Position numbers and translations under genes: made by a program
Part shown: piece by piece, positions 1 to 5,442 of the stretch
How positions within the stretch are numbered: the stretch's first letter is position 1
Layout: every line of letters begins with the position of its first letter
Notes under the pieces: model-generated
What the model saw: the letters and a program-made list of their open reading frames with translations, nothing else
Database searches by the model: none
Told to the model about the DNA's origin: nothing
Assembly: GCA_013213875.1 (NCBI GenBank)
Contig: JABSSV010000060.1
Coordinates: 1 to 5,442, forward strand
Origin: Lysobacterales bacterium
GTDB taxonomy: Bacteria > Pseudomonadota > Gammaproteobacteria > Xanthomonadales > SZUA-36
Direction of reading: 5' to 3'
DNA: 5,442 nt

Positions 1-2177
1 ATATCGTCCCCCACCTTGGCAATCGTGTCATGCACCAGGCGCCGCAATTCACGTTGCTCATCCGTTAGCGTAGCCGGCGCCAGTGCAGGCACATCACCCT
101 GCTCCAGGTGATTCATGACCAGAGCCCACAGGCGGCGCAGGAAGCGGAAGGACCCCTCTACCCCGGATTCCGACCACTCCAACGACTGGTCCGGCGGTGC
201 CGCAAACATAGAAAACAGTCGCACCGTATCGGCGCCATAACGGTCTACCAGGCCCTGCGGATCCACGCCATTGTTCTTGGACTTGGACATTTTCTCGACC
301 GCGCCGACCGCCACCGGACTGCCGTCACTGGCGAGGCTGGCGCCAATCACCTTGCCCCGGTCATCCTTGTCCACCACCACGTCGGCGGGGTTGATCCAGT
401 CCCGTGAGCCGTCTGCCAGTTCCTGACTGAAGGTCTCTGCGACCACCATGCCCTGACACAGCAGCCGGTCGGCTGGCTCGTCAGAATGCACCAGGCCCGC
501 GTCCCGCAGCAGTTTGTGATAGAAGCGGAAATACATGAGATGCATGATGGCGTGTTCAATGCCACCAATGTACTGGTCGACCGGCAGCCAGTAGTCAGCC
601 CGCTCATCCAGCTGCGCATCCGCTTCCGGGCAGCAGTAACGAGCGTAATACCAGCTCGATTCCATAAACGTGTCGAAGGTATCGGTCTCCCGTTCCGCGG
701 GACCGCCACACTCCGGGCAAGTGGTCTTGCGCCATTCAGGATCTGCCTTGATGGGTGATTGCACGCCCATAAAGCTCACGTCCTCGGGCAACACCACGGG
801 CAATTGATCTTCCGGCACCGGCACAGCGCCGCAGTGCTCGCAGTAAATGACCGGAATCGGGCAGCCCCAGTAACGCTGACGGCTCACACCCCAGTCTCGC
901 AGCCGGTAATTGACCGTACGTTGACCAATGCCTTCCTGCTCCAGCCAATCCATGGCCTTGGCCTTGGCTGCCTCGACTTCCAGCCCATCCAGCCAGGCAC
1001 TGTTCATGGCCACACCGGCACCCGTCCAGGCCTCACCGTCAAAATCTTCCGGTGGCGTGACCGTGCGCACGATGGGCAAGCCGTAGGCCTGGGCAAAGTC
1101 CCAATCACGCTGATCCTGCCCCGGCACTGCCATGATGGCACCGGTGCCGTAGCCCATGAGAACGTAGTCGGCCAGGTAGAGCGGTACCGCTTCCCCATTG
1201 AAGGGGTTTTTGACATAGGCGCCGGTAAAGACACCGCGCTTGTCCAGCTGCCCTTCGTCGGCAAGACGGTCCATTTCCGATGCGCTGCCAACGCGGGCCA
1301 CAAAATCGCTCACCGCAGCACGCTGCGCATCCGTTGTAATGGCGTCCACCAGGGGATGCTCTGGTGCCAACACCGCATAGGTCACACCGAAGGCCGTGTC
1401 CGGTCGCGTCGTGTAGACCTCAATTGCCAGCCCATCCACATGCAGTTGACCGGCCTGATCACACACCGGCAGCGCGAACTGCGCGCCTTCCGAACGACCA
1501 ATCCAGTTGCGCTGCATGGTCTTGACGGCTTCCGGCCAGCCCTCCAGCTCATCCAGGCCCTGCAGTAGCTCTTCCGCATAGTCAGTGATTTTCAAGAACC
1601 ACTGGGGTATGGATTTGCGCTCTACCAGTGCGCCGGAGCGCCAGCCGCGCCCATCGACCACCTGTTCATTGGCCAGCACGGTCTGGTCAATCGGATCCCA
1701 ATTGACCTCGGAATCCTTACGGTAGGCCAGGCCCTTCTTCATTAGCCGCGTGAACATGAGCTGTTCCCAGCGGTAGTAATCAGGCTGGCAGGTGGTGACC
1801 TCCCGGTCCCAGTCGTAGGCAAAACCCAGCCGATCCAGCTGGCCGCGCATGTGCTCAATATTGGCGTAAGTCCAACTCGCTGGCGCCGTATTATTTTTGA
1901 TCGCCGCGTTCTCCGCCGGTAAACCGAAGGCATCCCACCCCATGGGTTGCAACACATTGCGACCGCACATGCGGTGGTAGCGACTTACCAGGTCGCCAAT
2001 GGTGTAGTTGCGGACGTGTCCCATATGCAGAGCCCCGGATGGATAGGGCAACATGGACAGGCAATAAAACTTCTCCCGCTCGGGATCCTCGCTGACGGCG
2101 AAGGCGCGCTGGTCTTTCCAGCGGGCCTGCATGCGAGCCTCGATCGCTGCAGGCTTATAGCTATTATCCTTACTCAT
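1..2177 (-). CDS. leuS: Leucyl-tRNA synthetase, C-terminus cut by the left window edge
   Basis: Cytoplasmic class I aminoacyl-tRNA synthetase that attaches leucine to tRNA-Leu and hydrolyses mischarged products. The frame is open for 725 codons from the ATG at 2177 to the left edge with no stop or frameshift. Against the ~860 residues of the E. coli enzyme (from memory), about 135 C-terminal residues are missing: part of the anticodon-binding domain and the C-terminal domain. The HIGH-type motif is PYPSGALHMGHVRNY (residues 44-58). The CP1 editing domain carries the threonine-rich TTRPDT (256-261) and GTGAIMAVPGQDQRD (344-358), where most relatives have His rather than Gln354. A four-cysteine zinc ribbon (C446, C449, C487, C490) follows RDWGVSRQRYWG. 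KMSKS is residues 629-633 (nt 279-293). The zinc-knuckle cysteines of the E. coli enzyme near 159-179 are replaced (D161, R177, G178, S181). The ATG at 2177 is preferred for its AAAGAG ribosome site; an in-frame ATG at 2198 would add seven residues but abuts a hairpin and lacks a ribosome site. Identity is very secure. Confidence 0.98.
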   Translation of the reverse strand, partial: MSKDNSYKPAAIEARMQARWKDQRAFAVSEDPEREKFYCLSMLPYPSGALHMGHVRNYTIGDLVSRYHRMCGRNVLQPMGWDAFGLPAENAAIKNNTAPASWTYANIEHMRGQLDRLGFAYDWDREVTTCQPDYYRWEQLMFTRLMKKGLAYRKDSEVNWDPIDQTVLANEQVVDGRGWRSGALVERKSIPQWFLKITDYAEELLQGLDELEGWPEAVKTMQRNWIGRSEGAQFALPVCDQAGQLHVDGLAIEVYTTRPDTAFGVTYAVLAPEHPLVDAITTDAQRAAVSDFVARVGSASEMDRLADEGQLDKRGVFTGAYVKNPFNGEAVPLYLADYVLMGYGTGAIMAVPGQDQRDWDFAQAYGLPIVRTVTPPEDFDGEAWTGAGVAMNSAWLDGLEVEAAKAKAMDWLEQEGIGQRTVNYRLRDWGVSRQRYWGCPIPVIYCEHCGAVPVPEDQLPVVLPEDVSFMGVQSPIKADPEWRKTTCPECGGPAERETDTFDTFMESSWYYARYCCPEADAQLDERADYWLPVDQYIGGIEHAIMHLMYFRFYHKLLRDAGLVHSDEPADRLLCQGMVVAETFSQELADGSRDWINPADVVVDKDDRGKVIGASLASDGSPVAVGAVEKMSKSKNNGVDPQGLVDRYGADTVRLFSMFAAPPDQSLEWSESGVEGSFRFLRRLWALVMNHLEQGDVPALAPATLTDEQRELRRLVHDTIAKVGDD

Positions 2178-2186
2178 TAATTCTGG

Positions 2187-2192
2187 CTCTTT
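2187..2192 (-). promoter_or_regulatory. Ribosome binding site of leuS
   Basis: Read on the minus strand, AAAGAG lies 9 nt before the ATG at 2177. It decides the start in favour of 2177: the in-frame ATG at 2198 is preceded only by a T run and a GC-rich hairpin. Inferred from spacing and similarity to the AGGAG consensus. Confidence 0.6.
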
Positions 2193-2198
2193 AGGCAT

Positions 2199-2221
2199 AA
2201 AAAGACAGGCGCGCGCCTGTC
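2199..2221 (-). terminator. Terminator-like hairpin with T5 tract in the leuS leader
   Basis: Positions 2204-2221 are a perfect 18-bp palindrome (GACAGGCGCGCGCCTGTC). Folded as RNA it gives a 7-bp stem GACAGGC/GCCTGTC with a GCGC loop, and on the minus strand it is followed directly by five T residues (complement of 2199-2203). This is the form of an intrinsic terminator reading leftward. There is no T tract on the other side, so it is not a terminator for rightward transcription. It lies just 21 nt upstream of the leuS start, and no gene that it could end is visible upstream on the minus strand in this window. It may be an attenuator in the leuS leader, an operator palindrome, or a relic. 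The structure is seen directly; the role is inference. Confidence 0.5.
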
Positions 2222-2440
2222 CGAAAACGCAAGCTTAACGCGCCCTGTGAGGCCGACACAATGACCGCGAGGTGCCTAGCAGTGGCGTTAGCAGCGGGGC
2301 GCAGGCCAGGTCTCGAGCCGCGCTTGGAGGAAAGCGCCCGCCGCGCCTGGGCACTGACGCCGCAAGGCAGCAAAAAAACGGGCTGGCGGGTAAGGCTGGC
2401 CCTTGGCGGTGAAGCTGATTATGCTCTTCGCTCCAGCGGC

Positions 2441-2446
2441 GAGGAA
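2441..2446 (+). promoter_or_regulatory. Ribosome binding site of yjgR
   Basis: GAGGAA lies 7 nt before the ATG at 2454, a strong Shine-Dalgarno match at normal spacing. It selects this ATG over the upstream in-frame TTG at 2403, which would add 17 residues that have no counterpart in E. coli YjgR as I recall it. Confidence 0.75.
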
Positions 2447-2453
2447 TCCCATC

Positions 2454-3926
2454 ATGAGCGACAGCCCCCCTATTTTGATCGGCAAAGGCCAGGAGCAACG
2501 CTTTCTGCTGCCGGCGCTGGGAAATCGTCATGGCCTGGTTGCCGGGGCCACCGGCACGGGCAAGACCGTGACCTTGCAGGTCCTGGCTGAAGGCTTTTCG
2601 CGCATGGGCACACCGGTCTTTCTGGCGGACGTCAAGGGCGATCTTTCCGGTCTGGCTACGCCGATTACCCCGCATCCAAAGGTGGATGAGCGCATTGAGA
2701 AAATCGGTATCAGTGACTATGAGGCACGGGGCTGGCCAACCATCTTCTGGGATGTGGAAGGCAAGCTGGGACATCCGGTGCGCACCACCATTACAGAAAT
2801 GGGCCCGCTGCTGCTGGCCGGCCTGCTCGAGCTTAATGATACGCAGGAAGGCGTGCTGAACATTGCGTTCCGGGTCGCCGATGATCAGGGACTGCTGCTG
2901 CTGGATCTTGAGGATCTCCAGCAAATGCTTCGCTTCATCGGTGAGCAACGCCAGGAACTGGCGCTGGAGTATGGCAATATTAGCCCGGCGTCCGTGGCCG
3001 CCATCCAGCGACGTCTGCTGGTGCTGGAGGAACAGGGCGCGGGCGACTTCTTCGGCGAACCGGCGCTGCAGTTGGGAGACCTGATGCGCCGCGCAGACGA
3101 TGGCGCGGGTCATATCAACGTGCTGGCCGCGGATCGCCTGATACGCAAGCCGCGGCTGTACGCAACGATTCTGCTTTGGCTCCTGTCCGAACTGTTTGAA
3201 GAACTACCCGAGGTGGGTGATCCGGAGCGGCCGGAGCTGGTGTTCTTCTTCGACGAAGCCCACCTGCTGTTCGACAAGGCCCCGCCGGCGCTGCTGGAGA
3301 GCGTTGAGCAGATCGTGCGCCTGATACGCTCCAAGGGTGTGGGGGTTTATTTCATCACCCAGAACCCTGCCGATGTCCCGGAAGACGTGCTGGGGCAGCT
3401 GGGCAACCGGGTGCAACATGCCTTAAGGGCCTACACCCCCAAGGACCGCAAGGCGGTGCGCACCGCGGCGCAAACCTTTCGTCCCAACCCGGCACTGGAT
3501 ACGGAACAAATCATCACGGAAATGGGTGTCGGCGAGGCGCTGGTGTCGACACTGGACGCGGAGGGCGTGCCGAATCAGGTTGATGCCTGCCTCATCTGTC
3601 CGCCCAGCTCACGCATCGGCCCGCTCAGCGAATCCGAGCGCAGCGCAGCACGCGCGGCCAGCCCTTTGGCAGGCCGCTACGAGGAACGTATTGATCGTGA
3701 ATCTGCCGCCGAAGTCCTGCTGGCACGCGCGCAAAAAGCAGCGGCCGCTGCCGAGGCGGCAAACCGAAAAGCCGCCAGCAGCTCTGGCAAGAAAAAAACC
3801 TCCCGCTCGCGTCGCGGCGATAGCCCGACTGAAGCAGCCGTCAAAAGCTTTGCGCGCAGCTTTGGCACCCTTTTGGGCAAGGAAATCATGCGCGGTGTCA
3901 TGGGCGTTCTCAAGCGCGGCAGTTGA
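2454..3926 (+). CDS. yjgR: HerA-like P-loop ATPase, YjgR/DUF853 family
   Basis: Predicted cytoplasmic hexameric ATPase of the HerA/FtsK superfamily (HerA_C, DUF853), 490 residues; E. coli YjgR is about 500. Alignment from memory with YjgR is close over almost the whole length. The N-terminus is short and leads straight into Walker A GATGTGKT (31-38), so there is no HAS-barrel as in archaeal HerA. Other conserved parts are FLADVKGDLSGLA, DDQGLLLLDLEDL, Walker B with DEAH (VFFFDEAH, 263-270), the TQNPADVP segment (302-309) and GNRVQHALRAYTPKD (317-331), a likely inter-subunit arginine region. Residues about 429-458 form an Ala/Lys/Ser-rich, low-complexity linker. It is followed by a helix ending in MRGVMGVLKRGS, similar in placement to the YjgR tail. 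The ATG is fixed by a good ribosome site and by the N-terminus matching YjgR. The gene stands alone: divergent from leuS, convergent with pgi, and no nurA-like nuclease is beside it. Family assignment is secure; the cellular role and substrate are unknown. Confidence 0.95.
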   Translation: MSDSPPILIGKGQEQRFLLPALGNRHGLVAGATGTGKTVTLQVLAEGFSRMGTPVFLADVKGDLSGLATPITPHPKVDERIEKIGISDYEARGWPTIFWDVEGKLGHPVRTTITEMGPLLLAGLLELNDTQEGVLNIAFRVADDQGLLLLDLEDLQQMLRFIGEQRQELALEYGNISPASVAAIQRRLLVLEEQGAGDFFGEPALQLGDLMRRADDGAGHINVLAADRLIRKPRLYATILLWLLSELFEELPEVGDPERPELVFFFDEAHLLFDKAPPALLESVEQIVRLIRSKGVGVYFITQNPADVPEDVLGQLGNRVQHALRAYTPKDRKAVRTAAQTFRPNPALDTEQIITEMGVGEALVSTLDAEGVPNQVDACLICPPSSRIGPLSESERSAARAASPLAGRYEERIDRESAAEVLLARAQKAAAAAEAANRKAASSSGKKKTSRSRRGDSPTEAAVKSFARSFGTLLGKEIMRGVMGVLKRGS

Positions 3927-3930
3927 TTAC

Positions 3931-3945
3931 GCCCGGTCGTCGGGC
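3931..3945. terminator. Small hairpin between convergent yjgR and pgi
   Basis: GCCCG-GTCGT-CGGGC can form a 5-bp GC stem with a 5-nt loop in the 27-bp gap between the two stop codons. It could hinder transcription from either side, but neither strand has a T tract after it, so it is not a standard intrinsic terminator. Weakly supported; the genes may instead end by Rho-dependent termination or by terminators inside the opposing genes. Confidence 0.25.
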
Positions 3946-3953
3946 ACCCCGCG

Positions 3954-5442
3954 CTAGCGGCGTAGCCGGTGGATATGGGCCAGAAGCTCATCCAAACCCT
4001 GGCCCACATTATTTCCGGCCTCTAATGCGGTCTGAATGTCAGGGGCCAGCGTCTTACCCAGCTCCACACCCCACTGATCAAATGCGTTGATACCCCACAG
4101 CACGCTCTCGCAAAAAACCCGGTGCTCGTAGAACGCCAGCAGGCGCCCAAGGTGTTCCGGATCCAACTGATCCAGCATCAGCAGTTCGGAAGGACGATTA
4201 CCGGTAAACAGGCGCTGAGCCAGCAAAGCGTCCGGCATGGAGCCAAGCGCCTCCCGTGTGGCGGCCTCGTCGCGACCGGCGGCCAGCGCCGTCATCTGCG
4301 CCAGCATATTGGCCAGTAATTCCGCATGCGCTTCCTGATCGCTGTGATCCGGGCGCGCGACTGCGACAAAGTTCTGGGGCACCACATCGCTACCCTGATG
4401 CAGCGCTTGAAATACCGAATGCTGGGCCTCGGTACCGGTCTCACCAAACACCACCGGCGCGGTTTGTAGTGCCGAAGCCGTCCCGTCGGCACGGACCGAT
4501 TTGCCGTTGGACTCCATGATGAGTTGCTGCAGATAGGCAGGCAGCAGGCGTAAGCGCTGATCATAAGGCATGCAGCCCCAGGCACCGTAGCCACATACAT
4601 TGCGATGCCAAACGCTGATCAATGCAGCCAGGACCGGCAAGTTATCGCCCAGCGGTGCCTGCTGAAAATGACGATCCATGGCCGCAGCGCCGGTTAGCAG
4701 GCGGCGGAAGCGCTCAGACCCCATGCGGGCAGCTGCGGCCAGACTAACCGGCGACCACAGGGAATAGCGCCCACCCACCCAGTCGGAGAAGTACAGCAAC
4801 CTTTCGGCAGCGATTCCGAAGGAAGCTGCCCGTTCAATCTGCGAGGTGACCGCAAACAAGCGCTGCTGCGCGCCCTGCTCACCAAGCGCGGAGGTCAACC
4901 AGCTACGCAGCCGTCGACCGTGCAGTAGCGTATCGCCGGTCGTAAAGCTCTTGGACACCAGCACCACCGCAGTGGTAGCTGGATTCAGGGAGGCCAGCAG
5001 GCGTTCCCGCGGTAGCGCATCCACGGACCCGAGAAAATGCACGCGTAGCGATGCCGTCTCGGACTCCAGCGCCTCGCAGATGAGCTTTGGACCCAATAAA
5101 GACCCGCCGATACCCACATGCACAAGATCGGTCACCTGCTCCTGCGCCGCAGGCGGCAACTGACCGGCATGCAGACTGTCAGCGAACTGGAACAAACGCG
5201 CCATGGCCGCACGCACACGCTCCGCTTCGCTGCCGCCGACTGCGTTAAGCACTTCAGGACAGCGCAGCGCCATATGCAGAGCCGGGCGCTGCTCTGTGAG
5301 ATTGACCGACGCACCGGCAAACAGCGCATCGCGCTGCGCCATGATCCCCGAGTCCTCGGCCACCTGCAGCAACAGCGCCAAGGTGGGCTGATCCAAACGC
5401 ACCCGCGTAAAGTCGTAGAGCAGGCCCTCAAAAGTTCGTGCA
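3954..5442 (-). CDS. pgi: Glucose-6-phosphate isomerase, N-terminus cut by the right window edge
   Basis: Cytoplasmic enzyme of glycolysis and gluconeogenesis that interconverts glucose-6-phosphate and fructose-6-phosphate through two SIS folds. The frame is open from the TAG at 3954-3956 to the right edge (495 residues). The GTG at 5402 is not the true start, because the family sequence continues upstream (YDFTR before it, as in the VDYSKNR region of E. coli Pgi). Roughly 40-50 residues are missing against the usual ~550. Visible motifs include GIGGS (nt 5100-5114), VSKSFTT of the first SIS domain, the family signature DWVGGRYSLWS (nt 4752-4784), MESNGKSV, GETGT with the likely catalytic Glu (nt 4440-4442), and the second signature SVLWGINAFDQWGVELGK with the catalytic Lys (nt 4053-4055). 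The catalytic-His segment is diverged, reading RPDHSDQEAHAELL. The gene converges on yjgR with 27 bp between stops. Its promoter and upstream neighbours are outside the window. Confidence 0.97.
   Translation of the reverse strand, partial: ARTFEGLLYDFTRVRLDQPTLALLLQVAEDSGIMAQRDALFAGASVNLTEQRPALHMALRCPEVLNAVGGSEAERVRAAMARLFQFADSLHAGQLPPAAQEQVTDLVHVGIGGSLLGPKLICEALESETASLRVHFLGSVDALPRERLLASLNPATTAVVLVSKSFTTGDTLLHGRRLRSWLTSALGEQGAQQRLFAVTSQIERAASFGIAAERLLYFSDWVGGRYSLWSPVSLAAAARMGSERFRRLLTGAAAMDRHFQQAPLGDNLPVLAALISVWHRNVCGYGAWGCMPYDQRLRLLPAYLQQLIMESNGKSVRADGTASALQTAPVVFGETGTEAQHSVFQALHQGSDVVPQNFVAVARPDHSDQEAHAELLANMLAQMTALAAGRDEAATREALGSMPDALLAQRLFTGNRPSELLMLDQLDPEHLGRLLAFYEHRVFCESVLWGINAFDQWGVELGKTLAPDIQTALEAGNNVGQGLDELLAHIHRLRR

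Larger units (their letters stand above)
2178..2453. other. Divergent intergenic region between leuS and yjgR
   Basis: This 276-bp stretch must hold the leuS promoter and probably that of yjgR. Besides the hairpin at 2199-2221 and the two ribosome sites, I find no tRNA, no known riboswitch and no convincing sigma-70 pair. The best leftward candidate is TTGTGT-18 bp-TAAGCT on the minus strand (about 2233-2262), matching only about half of each consensus hexamer. It would place the hairpin at the very start of the transcript. An A7 run (2372-2378) has no strong stem beside it. An imperfect 9-bp direct repeat, TAGCAG(T/C)GG, occurs at 2277-2285 and 2289-2297, start to start 12 bp, and may be chance. 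Confidence 0.6.

Noticed and set aside
759..1568. A 269-codon plus-strand frame antisense to leuS.
   Set aside because: It lies wholly within strongly conserved leuS sequence and its translation is His/Gln/Arg-rich without motifs; a shadow frame of a GC-rich gene.
2277..2297. Imperfect direct repeat TAGCAG(T/C)GG spaced 12 bp, considered as an operator.
   Set aside because: Two 9-bp copies with a mismatch are within chance for a GC-rich region and match no regulator site I recognise.
2372..2400. A run of seven A (T7 on the minus strand) next to GC-rich sequence, considered as a leftward terminator.
   Set aside because: Only a 4-bp GGGC/GCCC stem with a 15-nt loop can be drawn before the T run, too weak for an intrinsic terminator.
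2261..2590. A 109-codon plus-strand reading frame with a fair GAGG ribosome site 8 nt before its ATG, overlapping the start of yjgR in another frame.
   Set aside because: The product resembles no family I know and is Arg/Ala/Gly-rich as expected from GC-rich shadow sequence. It overlaps the conserved Walker A region of yjgR by 137 nt. Possibly a translated upstream frame, but nothing shows it.
2235..3113. A 292-codon minus-strand frame antisense to the yjgR start.
   Set aside because: It is a mirror of conserved yjgR codons, has no recognisable domain, and its tail is low-complexity GC-rich sequence.
1..5442. Search for a novel multi-gene system, mobile element, CRISPR array or hidden RNA gene.
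   Set aside because: Over 94% of the window is three intact or edge-cut housekeeping-type genes with uniform composition; no terminal repeats, spacer arrays, tRNA-like cloverleaf or integrase traces are visible.

Overview
The window reads as an ordinary chromosomal segment of a gammaproteobacterium. It is GC-rich (roughly 60% by eye), densely coding, and its three proteins resemble Enterobacteria/Pseudomonas-type housekeeping proteins recalled from memory. I cannot place the genus. The leucyl-tRNA synthetase resembles the pseudomonad-like form, with no cysteines in the first zinc-knuckle region and an added four-cysteine zinc ribbon. This points away from the enteric lineage but proves nothing further.

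Layout from left to right: (1) positions 1-2177, minus strand, hold leuS, which runs off the left edge after 725 codons, so the last ~135 residues are missing. (2) Positions 2178-2453 are a divergent intergenic region. Its most notable element is a perfect 18-bp palindrome followed by five T residues, reading toward leuS and lying in the presumed leuS leader. (3) Positions 2454-3926, plus strand, hold a complete yjgR-type gene for a HerA-like P-loop ATPase (DUF853/HerA_C family). (4) Positions 3927-3953 are a 27-bp convergent gap with a small hairpin. (5) Positions 3954-5442, minus strand, hold pgi (glucose-6-phosphate isomerase), which runs off the right edge and lacks roughly the first 40-50 residues.

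The genes do not form a pathway. leuS charges tRNA-Leu, pgi interconverts glucose-6-phosphate and fructose-6-phosphate, and the YjgR protein is a predicted hexameric ATPase of unknown physiological role. yjgR is a one-gene transcription unit, divergent from leuS and convergent with pgi. I see no mobile element, CRISPR array, tRNA, rRNA or other accessory system, and no support for a novel multi-gene system. The observations most worth a second look are the terminator-like hairpin in front of leuS and a His-to-Gln change in the leuS editing-site motif.
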